Assembly (NCBI GenBank): GCA_910588495.1
Contig: CAJUPU010000036.1
Location: 1-30,693, forward strand
Reading direction: 5' to 3'
Origin: an uncultured Oscillospiraceae bacterium
GTDB taxonomy: Bacteria > Bacillota > Clostridia > Oscillospirales > Oscillospiraceae
DNA: 30,693 nucleotides
The notes beneath the pieces are model-generated. The model worked only from the letters and a program-made list of their open reading frames with translations. It did not search any database and was not told the origin of the DNA. Shown here piece after piece: positions 16,732-23,644 of the stretch (position 1 is its first letter; each line of letters begins with the position of its first letter). Both the position numbers and the translations under genes were made by a program.

Positions 16732-17892
16732 TCACAGGACGTGGGAGCGGTCCACAGTGATGACGGGGCGGCAGTCCGGCACCTGAGCCGCCAGCTTTTG
16801 GGACAGGACCTGCCGGGCCTCGCTGTCGGACAGGGCCGCGTCGTAGGGCACCACCACGTCGAAGGAGATCTGGCCCCCCTCGTCCAGCCGGAAGTCGTGG
16901 ATGGTGGCGGCGGCGTCCAGCTCCCGGGCCAGCGCCTCCGCCAGCGCCCGCAGGCGCTCCAGCCGGGGGTCCCCCCGCTCCACCGGGTCCAGGTGGATCA
17001 CCGCCTCCAGCCCGAACCGGGCCTCCAGCTCCCGCTCCGCCCGGTCGATGACGCCGTGGAGGGCCACCAGCGAGCCGTCGGCGGGCACCTCGGCGTGGAC
17101 GGACATCATCCGCCGCCCCGGGCCGTAGTCGTGGACGATCAGGTCGTGGACGCCCAGGATGCTGGGGTCGCTGAGGATCAGCGCCTCGATGTCGGCCACC
17201 ATGGCCGGGTCGGGGGGCGTGCCCAGCAGGGGGTCCAGGGTGTCACGGGCGGCGCCCCAGCCGGTGCGCAGGATCAGGGCCGCCACGAACAGCCCCAGCC
17301 AGCCGTCCAGCTGGATGTGGAGCAGGTGGGAGGCGGCCAGGCCCGCCAGCACCGCCGAGGTGGCCAGCACGTCGGACCGGGCGTCCGCCCCGGCGGCGGC
17401 CAGGGCGGGGGACTGGGAGCGCCGGCCCATCTCGCCGTAGAACCAGCCCATCCACAGCTTCACCAGGATGGACAGCCCCAGCAGGCACACCGGCAGCAGG
17501 CCCAGGACGGCGGGCTCCGGCCGGAAGATCTTCTCCACCGAGCCGCGGCCCAGCTCCACCCCCACCAGCAGGATCAGCAGGGACACCGCCAGCCCCGCCA
17601 GGTACTCCATGCGGCCGTGGCCGAAGGGGTGGCGCTGGTCCGCCTTCTGGGCGGCCAGCTTGAACCCGGCCAGAGTGACGGCGGACCCGGCGGCGTCGGA
17701 CAGGTTGTTGAAGGCGTCGGCGGTCACCGAGATGGCCCCGGTGAGCACGCCCGCCAGCAGCTTGGCGGCGAAGAGCAGCAGGTTGAGCCCCAGCCCCACC
17801 CCCCCGGCCAGCAGGCCGTAGCGCTCCCGGACGATGGGGTCGTGGGTGTCTTGGTAGTGGGGGATGAGGCGGCGCAGGATGGCGTCTAACAC
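16732..17892 (-). CDS. Cation diffusion facilitator transporter, probably manganese type
   Basis: A 386-residue CDF antiporter that exports divalent metal against protons. Six transmembrane helices (about 27-200) precede a cytoplasmic ferredoxin-like domain (about 205-290) and an extra C-terminal domain (about 300-386). Signature parts are SVTADAFNNLSDAAGS in helix 2 and KADQRHPFGHGRMEY in the following loop. The transport site reads N62-xxx-D66 in helix 2 and D170-xxx-D174 in helix 5. Zinc exporters usually have HxxxD in helix 5, and the N/D-D-D form is linked to Mn transporters such as MntE and MneP, so manganese efflux is my inference. The start is GTG at 17892 with AGGAGG eight bases before it. 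A MITE-like element lies immediately upstream. Confidence 0.92.
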   Translation of the reverse strand: MLDAILRRLIPHYQDTHDPIVRERYGLLAGGVGLGLNLLLFAAKLLAGVLTGAISVTADAFNNLSDAAGSAVTLAGFKLAAQKADQRHPFGHGRMEYLAGLAVSLLILLVGVELGRGSVEKIFRPEPAVLGLLPVCLLGLSILVKLWMGWFYGEMGRRSQSPALAAAGADARSDVLATSAVLAGLAASHLLHIQLDGWLGLFVAALILRTGWGAARDTLDPLLGTPPDPAMVADIEALILSDPSILGVHDLIVHDYGPGRRMMSVHAEVPADGSLVALHGVIDRAERELEARFGLEAVIHLDPVERGDPRLERLRALAEALARELDAAATIHDFRLDEGGQISFDVVVPYDAALSDSEARQVLSQKLAAQVPDCRPVITVDRSHVL

Positions 17893-17927
17893 GGGCGGGA
17901 CCTCCTATCAGGGAACTTCTTCCACCA

Positions 17928-18116
17928 TATAGTGAATCAAGTTGAAAACGTGCATTTTGCACATTTTCAACCAGCGGGCCATGGCCCGCTGGGGTGTGAA
18001 ACACCCTTGATTCTCTATGAAGTCCAAACCAGGGCCGCATTGGCGGCCCTCTGCGGCGATATCTCGCCGCAGGGTTGAAAAGAATCGGTTGATTCTTTTC
18101 AACTTGTTTGTCTATA
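17928..18116. mobile_element. 189-bp MITE-like element with 21-bp terminal inverted repeats and six hairpins
   Basis: The ends (17928-17948 and 18096-18116) are inverted repeats matching at 18 of 21 positions, including an exact CAAGTTGAAAA/TTTTCAACTTG. The element begins and ends with TA. Left half: an outer stem (17929-17941/18006-18018) closes three adjoining hairpins, GTTGAAAA/TTTTCAAC (17941-17948/17964-17971), CAGCGGGCC/GGCCCGCTG (17972-17980/17983-17991) and GGGTGT/ACACCC (17992-17997/18001-18006). Right half: AGGGCCGC/GCGGCCCT (18031-18038/18043-18050), CTGCGGCGA/TCGCCGCAG (18051-18059/18064-18072) and GTTGAAAAGAATC/GATTCTTTTCAAC (18074-18086/18091-18103). No protein is encoded. Confidence 0.75.
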
Positions 18117-18142
18117 GTATGCCCGGAAGGGGGAAGATAGCG

Positions 18143-18171
18143 ATCTGCCTGGGCGAGTTACCCAGGCAGAT
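18143..18171. terminator. Strong hairpin after the U32-family gene
   Basis: ATCTGCCTGGG (18143-18153) and CCCAGGCAGAT (18161-18171) make a perfect 11-bp stem five bases past the U32 gene's stop. The T-run (TTTTT, 18173-18177) lies on the plus-strand side, so for the minus-strand gene it precedes the stem as an A-run. It may still end or protect the minus transcript. Confidence 0.5.
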
Positions 18172-18175
18172 GTTT

Positions 18176-19390
18176 TTAGGAACTGGGACGGCAGGCCCGG
18201 ATCATGGAAAGCGGCGGGACCTGTCTGGGCAGCTTCATCCGGAACTCCATCTGGGGGTGGCGGGGCTGGGCCAGCTGGAAGCCGTCCATGTCCTCCATCA
18301 TGGGGGCGGTCATGGCGAAGGCGGCCACGCCGGGGCCCACCACCTCGATCTCGTCCCCGGCGGAAAACTTGTTGCGCAGGGACAGCACCGCGTTCCCCAA
18401 TGCGTCGCAGGAGCGGACGACGGCCAGCACCTGCCAGTCCCGGACGTAGCGGGCGGAGTCGGTGTACTGCCCCGGCGGGCCGAACCAGAAGCCGGTGGAG
18501 TAGTGCCGGTGGCTCACCTTGTCTACCTCGGCGCGCCAGACCGGGTCCAGGGGACGGTTTTCCGCCGCCGCGTCCACGGCGTGGCGGTAGGCGGCGGTGG
18601 TCATGGCGGCGTAGTAGGCGCTCTTGGCCCTCCCCTCGATCTTCAGCGAGTCCACTCCCGCGGCGATCAGCTCGGGGATGTGGTCGATCATGCACATGTC
18701 CCGGCTGTTCAGGATGAAGGTCTCCCCATTTTCCTCAAAGACGGGGAAGTACTCGCCGGGGCGCTTCTCCTCCACCAGGGCGTACTGGTAGCGGCAGGGC
18801 TGGGCGCAGGCCCCCCGGGAGGCGTCCCGCCCGGTCATATAGTTGGACAGCAGGCACCGCCCCGACCAGGACACGCACATGGCCCCGTGGACGAAGCACT
18901 CCACCTCCAGCCCCCGGGGGGCCTTGGCCTTCAGCTCCGCCACCTCCTCCAGAGACAGCTCCCGGGCCAGGATCACCCGGGAGGCCCCCAGCTGGTGCCA
19001 GACCCTGGCCGCCTCGTAGTTGGTGATGCCCGTCTGGGTGGACATGTGGACCTGGACGTGGGGCGCGCGGCGCTTGCACAGCTCCAGCACCTCCGGCCCG
19101 GCGGCGATCACCGCGTCCGCCCCGATGGCGTCCAGATACTCCAGGTATTCGGGGAGCTGGGCCGCCTCGTGGTTGCGGGCCAGGGTGTTGCAGGTCACGT
19201 GGACCCGGACCCCTTTGGCGTGGGCCGCTTTCACCGCCTGGGCCAGCCCCTCCCGGTCGAAGTTCCCGGCGAAGGCCCGCATCCCGAAGGCGGTCCCCGC
19301 CAGATACACCGCGTCCGCGCCGTAGCTGAGGGCCATATCCAGCCGCTCCCGGTCCCCGGCGGGGGAGAGGACCTCCGGCCTAGCCGCCAT
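18176..19390 (-). CDS. U32 peptidase family protein (TrhP/YrrN-O type, tRNA uridine hydroxylation)
   Basis: A 404-residue protein of the U32 family, long annotated as collagenase-like peptidase. Bacterial members such as TrhP and RlhA in fact support hydroxylation of tRNA or rRNA bases using prephenate. It has a TIM-barrel-like N-terminus (PEVLSPAGDRERLDMALSYG, ADAVYLAG) and the family signature ECFVHGAMCVSWSGRC, followed by conserved Cys residues (CAQPC) that suit an iron-sulfur cluster. LKIEGRAKSAYY is also conserved. It overlaps mltG by 11 bases. In Bacillus yrrL (mltG) is likewise near yrrN and yrrO, which supports the assignment. Which of the two paralogues it matches cannot be told here. 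Confidence 0.9.
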   Translation of the reverse strand: MAARPEVLSPAGDRERLDMALSYGADAVYLAGTAFGMRAFAGNFDREGLAQAVKAAHAKGVRVHVTCNTLARNHEAAQLPEYLEYLDAIGADAVIAAGPEVLELCKRRAPHVQVHMSTQTGITNYEAARVWHQLGASRVILARELSLEEVAELKAKAPRGLEVECFVHGAMCVSWSGRCLLSNYMTGRDASRGACAQPCRYQYALVEEKRPGEYFPVFEENGETFILNSRDMCMIDHIPELIAAGVDSLKIEGRAKSAYYAAMTTAAYRHAVDAAAENRPLDPVWRAEVDKVSHRHYSTGFWFGPPGQYTDSARYVRDWQVLAVVRSCDALGNAVLSLRNKFSAGDEIEVVGPGVAAFAMTAPMMEDMDGFQLAQPRHPQMEFRMKLPRQVPPLSMIRACRPSS

Positions 19391-20624
19391 TGCCCTGGTA
19401 GCGCTGGACCAGCGCGTTGTGCTCGGCGTAGGTGCGGGAGAACTCGTGGCGCTTGGTCTCCGGGTTGAGGACGTAGAAATAGTAGCTGGTGCTGTCCGGA
19501 TCCATGGCGGCGCTCAGGGAGGCCATGCCGGGGTTGGAGATGGGCCCGGCGGGCAGGCCCTGATATTTATAGGTGTTGTAGGGGGAGTCGATCTCCCGGT
19601 CGGCCAGGGTGGGCACCTTGCCGCCGTTGAGGTAGACCAGGGTGGCGTCGATCTGGAGGTAGCCCACCGTCTCCGCCTGGGGGTTGGTGAGGCGGTTGTA
19701 GATCACGGAGGAGATGGTGCGGTAGTCCTCGCTGTCGGTCTCCTTTTCGATCATGGAGGCGATGATGACGATGTCGTGGAGGGAATAGGGGGCCCCCTCG
19801 GCGGCCAGGGCGGGCATATACTCGTCCATCTTGTCATCGAAGTTCACCAGCATCTTGTTGAGGACGTACTTGGGGTTCTCCCCCAGCTCGAAGGTGTAGG
19901 TGTCGGGGAAGAGGTAGCCCTCCAGCCGGTGGTAGTCCCCCAGGGGCCTGTCCTCCAGCCAGTCGAAGGCGTAGTCGTAGTTGGCGGCCATGTCCTGCAG
20001 CTTCTCCACCGACGTCACCCCCCGGTCGGCCAGAAGGTCGAAGATCTGGTCGATGGTAAGGCCCTCCTTGATGGTGATATCGGTGGTCTGCCGGGTGGCG
20101 GAGGAGGAGCCCATGTTGGACACCAGGGCGTGGTAGTCCATCTCGCTGTTCAGCTCATAGGTGCCCGGGGCGATCTTGCCCTCGGCGTGGGAGAAGGCGG
20201 CGTAGAGCTTGAACAGGAACTTGTACTCGATCAGCCCCTCCTTCTCCAGGGTGTCCACCACCTCGCTGAACTGGGTGTCGTCCTCGATCACGATCTCGGT
20301 GGTGATGGGCTCCTTGTTCAGGCCCAGCAGGTCGCAGGCCAGCACCCAGCCCACGGTGGACAGAGCGGCGGAGCCGGCGATGACCAGCAGCACATATAAA
20401 AGCGCCCCCGCCACCCGGGACAGGGCGGTGCGCCGCCGCTTGGTGGCCCGCCTGGTCTGGGACTGGGAGGGCTCCCGCTGGGGCCGCCGGGACTGGCCCT
20501 GGGGGGGGTAGTGGAGCTGGGGCGGGCGCTGGGGCTGGCCGGGCTGGGGGCGCTGAGGCTGGCCCGGCTGGGGGCGGTGGGGCTGAGGCGGGCGCTGCCC
20601 GCCGGTGCGGCGTTCATCTGCCAT
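19380..20624 (-). CDS. mltG: Endolytic murein transglycosylase MltG (YceG family)
   Basis: A 414-residue single-pass membrane enzyme that cuts nascent peptidoglycan glycan strands. The cytoplasmic head (1-65) is a low-complexity Pro/Gln/Arg stretch with repeated PQPGQPQR. The transmembrane helix is at about 70-97, then a LysM-like part (about 105-170) and the YceG catalytic domain. Key motifs are LEGYLFPDTYTF (234-245) and IIASMIEKET (288-297), where E293 matches the catalytic Glu of E. coli MltG, and the closing PYNTYKYQGLPAGPISNPG segment. The ATG follows AAGGAGTG. It is the first gene of a two-gene unit with the U32-family gene. A partial Cys-rich peptide locus lies divergently upstream. 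Confidence 0.95.
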   Translation of the reverse strand: MADERRTGGQRPPQPHRPQPGQPQRPQPGQPQRPPQLHYPPQGQSRRPQREPSQSQTRRATKRRRTALSRVAGALLYVLLVIAGSAALSTVGWVLACDLLGLNKEPITTEIVIEDDTQFSEVVDTLEKEGLIEYKFLFKLYAAFSHAEGKIAPGTYELNSEMDYHALVSNMGSSSATRQTTDITIKEGLTIDQIFDLLADRGVTSVEKLQDMAANYDYAFDWLEDRPLGDYHRLEGYLFPDTYTFELGENPKYVLNKMLVNFDDKMDEYMPALAAEGAPYSLHDIVIIASMIEKETDSEDYRTISSVIYNRLTNPQAETVGYLQIDATLVYLNGGKVPTLADREIDSPYNTYKYQGLPAGPISNPGMASLSAAMDPDSTSYYFYVLNPETKRHEFSRTYAEHNALVQRYQGNGG

Positions 20625-20809
20625 AGTGAGTCACTCCTTATAGGGTCCGGGGACGCCCCGGCACGGCGGATGGAAGGCGGGATCGGGATCGGCCCCGGCG
20701 GGGCCCGGACTTTTTCAGCCGGGGAGGAACCGATCTCCCGCCCCCCACATAGTATGACGCAGAAACGGAGAGAAAGCCCGGCCGGGCGGCCGGGGGAGAC
20801 CACGGGGCT

Positions 20810-20852
20810 CGGCTCCGGCGCCGCAGATCTCCGTTCTGCGGCGTCCGAGCCG
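20810..20852 (+). promoter_or_regulatory. Stem-loop in the leader of the Cys-rich peptide gene
   Basis: CGGCTC (20810-20815) pairs with GAGCCG (20847-20852) and CGCCGCAG (20819-20826) pairs with CTGCGGCG (20836-20843), separated by a 3-by-3 internal loop and closed by a 9-base loop. It ends 40 bases before the ATG at 20893. No T-run follows. I could not find a convincing promoter for either divergent gene in 20625-20892. Confidence 0.4.
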
Positions 20853-20892
20853 GTCTCTGTGACCGGGACAAATCTAGTGAGGTGACAAGATC

Positions 20893-21114
20893 ATGTGTTG
20901 TGGTAACAATGGTGGTTTCGGCGGGGGCTGCTGGTGGATCATCATCCTGATCCTCCTGCTGTGCTGCTGCTGCGGCGGCAGCTGGGGCGGCAATAACAAC
21001 GGCTGTTGCTGCTGCTGCTGCGGCGGCAATAACAACGGCTGCGGCTGTGGCTGCTGCAACAACGGCTGCGGCTGCGGCAACAACGGCTGCGGCTGCAACG
21101 ACGGCTGCTGCTAA
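20893..21114 (+). CDS. Cys/Gly/Asn-rich small membrane-associated peptide of unknown function
   Basis: A 73-residue protein of which 23 residues are Cys, 22 Gly and 13 Asn. Only one stretch is ordinary: WWIIILILLL (14-23), a short hydrophobic segment that could cross or dip into the membrane. It is flanked by a GGFGGG turn and runs of four and six Cys (24-27, 38-43). The C-terminal part repeats GC, GCG and NNG units. GAGGTG lies about ten bases before the ATG, and the gene ends in TAA followed by TAG. The Gly-rich head plus short hydrophobic core recall YjcZ-type small sporulation proteins, but the Cys content is far higher. Metal binding or a cross-linked coat or envelope component are guesses. 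The tandem DNA repeats start right after its stop. Confidence 0.65.
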   Translation: MCCGNNGGFGGGCWWIIILILLLCCCCGGSWGGNNNGCCCCCCGGNNNGCGCGCCNNGCGCGNNGCGCNDGCC

Positions 21115-21117
21115 CTA

Positions 21118-21387
21118 GAAGCGCGAAGAAGCGGTGTGCGAGGGAGCTTGGACCGGCGCGAGGCTGAGGGAAGGGCGGCGCAGCCGCCCAGAGACCAAGC
21201 CGAGGCGGAGGGAAAGCGACCGAGCGGCCAGACCGCTTCGCAGCGTGACAAAGAAGCGCGAAGAAGCGGTGTGCGAGGGAGCTTGGACCGGCGCGAGGCT
21301 GAGGGGAGGGCGGCACAGCCGCCCAGAGACCAAGCCGAGGCGGAGGGAAAGCGACCGAGCGGCCAGACCGCTTCGCAGCGTGACAAG
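21118..21387. repeat. Two tandem 135-bp palindromic units
   Basis: Unit 1 is 21118-21252 and unit 2 is 21253-21387; by hand they match at 132 of 135 positions. A third copy breaks off after GAAGCGCA (21388-21395). Each unit is itself hairpin-like: GGGCGGC/GCCGCCC flank a 3-base loop, GCTTGG pairs with CCAAGC, and GCGAAG...GCGGT near the start pairs with ACCGCTTCGC near the end. The units look like intergenic palindromic repeats (BIME-like) that spread by tandem duplication. Confidence 0.85.
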
Positions 21388-21467
21388 GAAGCGCACAGCC
21401 GCCGCAGGCAGGCGAGACACGCAAACGGCTGTTGAGCCGCAGCGAACAGCGCACAACATATCCACCG

Positions 21468-21494
21468 GGCGGAGGGGGCGACCCCTCCGCCCCG
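21468..21494 (-). terminator. Hairpin directly after the cyclo-ligase stop
   Basis: On the plus strand GGCGGAGGGG (from about 21470) pairs with CCCCTCCGCC (to about 21494) around a short CGA loop. It ends next to the cyclo-ligase stop codon (21496-21498), so it probably serves as the 3' end of that minus-strand operon. There is no clear T-run. Confidence 0.5.
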
Positions 21495-21495
21495 C

Positions 21496-22023
21496 CTATT
21501 CCTCGATCAGGACGAGCTTCACCGGCACGTCGAACGCCTCCCGGGGGATGCGCTGGGCCAGCCGCCCGGGGCGGCAGATACAGGCCGTGAAGCCGGTGAA
21601 ATCGGCCAGCCAGCGGTCGTAATACCCCCCGCCCCAGCCCAGGCGGTAGCCCTCCCGGTCCACCATCAGGTGGGGGATGAGGGCGGCGGCGATCTCTTCC
21701 TTGGGGACGATGGGGCAGGCGTCATCCGGCTCGGGGATGCCAAAGCGGTTGGGGACCAGCTGGTCCACGTCCAGCACCTGGCGGGCCTCCATGCCCCGGT
21801 GGGGCAGGACCACCGGCAGGGCCACCCGCTTGCCCCGCTCCAGCAGGGCGCGGATGAGGGGGACGGTGTCCGGCTCCCGCCCGGTGCCGTAGAACACCAT
21901 CACCGTGTCCGCCCGCTCCACCTCGGGGAGGGCCAAAAAGCGTTGGAACAGCGCCCCGGCCTCCATCTGGGGCAGGCCGGCGGCGTGGCGGCGCAGCTCC
22001 GCCTTGCGCTCCTGGAGGGTCAT
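21496..22023 (-). CDS. 5-formyltetrahydrofolate cyclo-ligase (MTHFS)
   Basis: A 175-residue enzyme that converts 5-formyl-THF to 5,10-methenyl-THF using ATP, recycling folate. The N-terminal basic helix (LQERKAELRRHAAGLP), the middle YGTGREPDTVPLI and RVALPVV segments and the signature GYRLGWGGGYYDRWL (near 139-153) are typical of the YgfA/MTHFS family, as is the size. The ATG at 22023 overlaps the preceding gene's stop by four bases (ATGA), so it is translationally coupled to the DJ-1/PfpI gene. The frame is open farther upstream but that is the other gene's shadow. Confidence 0.93.
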   Translation of the reverse strand: MTLQERKAELRRHAAGLPQMEAGALFQRFLALPEVERADTVMVFYGTGREPDTVPLIRALLERGKRVALPVVLPHRGMEARQVLDVDQLVPNRFGIPEPDDACPIVPKEEIAAALIPHLMVDREGYRLGWGGGYYDRWLADFTGFTACICRPGRLAQRIPREAFDVPVKLVLIEE

Positions 22024-22577
22024 ACGCCGTAGTGCAGACCGGCCCGGACCTGGGCGGCGGTCTCGGGACCCGCCAGGGCCTCCGCCAGCGCCAAGCCGAA
22101 GTCGAACGCGGCGCCGGGGCCCTTGCCGGTGATCAGCCTGCCCTGGACGACGGCGGACCGGTCCATGGCGGGGACGGCTCCGGCTTTGGACAGCTCGTCC
22201 TCCAGGCCGGGATAGCACACGCACCGGGCCCCCCGGGGCAGCAGCCCCGCCCTGGCCAGCAGGGTGGGGGCGGCGCAGATGGCCGCCAGCCAGATCCCGG
22301 GGTCCTCCGCCGCCCGGCGGACCAGGGCCATGGCGGCGGCGCTGGCCTCGATGGAGGCCACGCCCCCCATGCCGCCGGGGAGGACCACCATGTCCCCCTG
22401 CTCCAAAACGACCTCCTCCACGGGCCGGTCGGCCCGGACGGCGATGCCGTGGGACCCGGCGATCAGCTCCCCGCCGATGCCCGTCAGGGCGACGGGGATG
22501 TCCGCCCGGCGCAGCACGTCGGCGGTGACCAGGGCCTCGGCCTCCTCGAAGCCGGCGCCCAGCAGGATATAGACCAT
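22020..22577 (-). CDS. DJ-1/PfpI (YajL/ThiJ) family protein
   Basis: A 185-residue protein with the DJ-1 fold. The reactive Cys is C101 in AAICAAPTLLARAGLL, and E14 in GFEEAEA matches the Glu that activates it in DJ-1. GDMVVLPGGMGG (61-72) and TGKGPGAAFDFGL (near 149-161) are the other family motifs. Members are chaperones, glyoxalase or deglycase-like enzymes, or of unknown activity, so a precise reaction cannot be given. It sits between the glycosyltransferase and the cyclo-ligase on the same strand; the 53 bases before it are AT-rich with a possible TATAAA -10 but no -35. Its ribosome binding site is weak (GAAAGG, far from the ATG). Confidence 0.9.
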   Translation of the reverse strand: MVYILLGAGFEEAEALVTADVLRRADIPVALTGIGGELIAGSHGIAVRADRPVEEVVLEQGDMVVLPGGMGGVASIEASAAAMALVRRAAEDPGIWLAAICAAPTLLARAGLLPRGARCVCYPGLEDELSKAGAVPAMDRSAVVQGRLITGKGPGAAFDFGLALAEALAGPETAAQVRAGLHYGV

Positions 22578-22630
22578 AGATAGAACATCTGCCTTTCTTT
22601 CTTTATATGGATATCATGATGAGGACGGGC

Positions 22631-23353
22631 TCACCGTCCCCGCAGCCGGGCTCCGGCGGCGGACACCAGGAACAGGGGAAGCTTGGACATCCGCCCGATG
22701 CGGGAGGGCTGCCGGATCAGCCGGTACAGCCACTCCAGCCCCAGCTTTTGGAAGGACTCCGGGGCCCGCTCCACCTTCCCCGCGAACACGTCCAGCGATC
22801 CCCCCAGGCCGATGTACAGCCGGGCCCCGGCGGCTTCGCCGTTGGCGGCGATCCACTTCTCCTGCTTGGGGAAGCCCAGGCAGACGAACACGATGTCGGC
22901 CCGGGCGGCCCGGATGGCGTCGGCGACCGGGCCGTCCTCCTGGAAGTAGCCGTCGTGGACGCCGCACACCACCAGGCCGGGATAGGCCGCCTGGAGGTTG
23001 ACCGCCGCCTGCTCCGCCACCCCCGGCGCGGCCCCCAGCAGGTAGAGCCGCTTCCCCATCCCCGCCGCCCGGCCCAGCAGGGCGGCGGCGAAGTCGATCC
23101 CGGGCACCCGGCCCTTCAGCGGACGGCCCAGGATCTTGGCGGCGTAGATCACGCCGATCCCGTCGGGGATGACCAGGTGGGCCCCGGCCAGGATCTGGGC
23201 GAACTCCGGGTCCTGCTTGGCCCGCTGGACGATCTCCGGGTTGGGGGTGACCACCAGGTGGGGGCCGTCCTCCTCCAGCATGGCCAGGGCCCGGTCCACC
23301 GCCTCGTCCATGGTCACGTCGTCAAAGGCCACGCCCAGCACGTCGGTGCGCAT
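22631..23353 (-). CDS. WecG/TagA/CpsF-family glycosyltransferase
   Basis: A 240-residue GT26 enzyme that adds a sugar, often N-acetylmannosamine, to a lipid-linked acceptor in wall teichoic acid or polysaccharide synthesis. Motifs are VVTPNPEIV with T36, VIPDGIGVIYAAKILG with the likely catalytic base D64, LGFPKQEKWIA, and the C-terminal GLGGSLDVFAGKVERAP and LGLEWLYRLIRQPSR block that anchors it at the membrane. The ATG at 23353 is chosen over an in-frame GTG at 23383, because the GAGGAGG ribosome binding site lies between them. No other teichoic acid genes are in the window, so the polymer is unknown. Confidence 0.93.
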   Translation of the reverse strand: MRTDVLGVAFDDVTMDEAVDRALAMLEEDGPHLVVTPNPEIVQRAKQDPEFAQILAGAHLVIPDGIGVIYAAKILGRPLKGRVPGIDFAAALLGRAAGMGKRLYLLGAAPGVAEQAAVNLQAAYPGLVVCGVHDGYFQEDGPVADAIRAARADIVFVCLGFPKQEKWIAANGEAAGARLYIGLGGSLDVFAGKVERAPESFQKLGLEWLYRLIRQPSRIGRMSKLPLFLVSAAGARLRGR

Positions 23354-23401
23354 GGCGCATCCCTCCTCTCGATCTGTGGGCACGCTCTATTTTCTGCTGG
23401 C

Positions 23402-23430
23402 ATTTTAACACAATGGCCGGGAAAAGTCCA
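23402..23430 (-). promoter_or_regulatory. Promoter of the TagA-type gene
   Basis: On the minus strand TGGACT (23430-23425), a 17-bp spacer and TAAAAT (23407-23402) form a reasonable sigma-A promoter about 50 bases before the start. It probably drives the glycosyltransferase and perhaps the two genes after it. Confidence 0.55.
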
Positions 23431-23524
23431 CCCATGGCGGGAAGTATTTACAGTATATTCATCCCGCCCTGGGGGGCGCGCCGGGAAAAGCCGTCGTTTT
23501 TTCGGATCTTTGTGCATTTTGCCC

Positions 23525-23553
23525 TTGACACCGGCCCGCCGAAGGGTTATACT
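23525..23553 (+). promoter_or_regulatory. Strong sigma-A promoter of the ABC importer operon
   Basis: A perfect TTGACA (23525-23530), exactly 17 bases, and TATACT (23548-23553). Transcription should begin near 23560, leaving a leader of about 85 bases before the lipoprotein gene. This is the best promoter in the window. Confidence 0.85.
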
Positions 23554-23559
23554 AGCCTG

Positions 23560-23640
23560 CGTGAGCTGAGAGGCTCATTCCTTTGCGCCTTGGCGCTTTG
23601 ACGGCGCAAAGCGATAAAGCAACCATCGTTTGGAGGAATA
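23560..23640 (+). promoter_or_regulatory. Structured leader of the ABC importer operon
   Basis: The leader contains GAGC/GCTC (around 23563-23577) and then CTTTGCGCC (23580-23588) pairing with GGCGCAAAG (around 23602-23610). An alternative pairing, GCGCC with the nearby GGCGC, would exclude the second stem. No T-run lies before the GGAGG ribosome binding site. It matches no riboswitch that I know, and lacks the T-box TGGNACCGCG core. Confidence 0.4.
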
Positions 23641-23644
23641 CAGA

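Larger units (their letters stand above)
21115..21495. other. Gene-free 381-bp interval filled by tandem repeats
   Basis: The interval from the peptide stop to the end of the cyclo-ligase gene is mostly two tandem 135-bp units plus a short third start, then about 100 bases of GC-rich sequence with a GGCGGAGGGG...CCCCTCCGCC hairpin (around 21468-21494). Several frames are open on both strands, but the repeated palindromes and lack of ribosome binding sites argue that none is real. Confidence 0.7.

Noticed and set aside
21115..21622. Open frames on both strands through the tandem 135-bp repeats
   Set aside because: They exist because the unit is a multiple of three bases and GC-rich. No ribosome binding sites and no plausible protein.
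23554..23580. CTGAGAGG motif in the importer leader, as in TPP riboswitches
   Set aside because: The second half of the TPP aptamer (CTGATCTGG-type) is missing and the leader is too short. A chance match to one box.
23560..23644. T-box or guanidine (ykkC) riboswitch before the importer
   Set aside because: No TGGNACCGCG T-box core and no ykkC conserved boxes or ACGR loop pair could be found.
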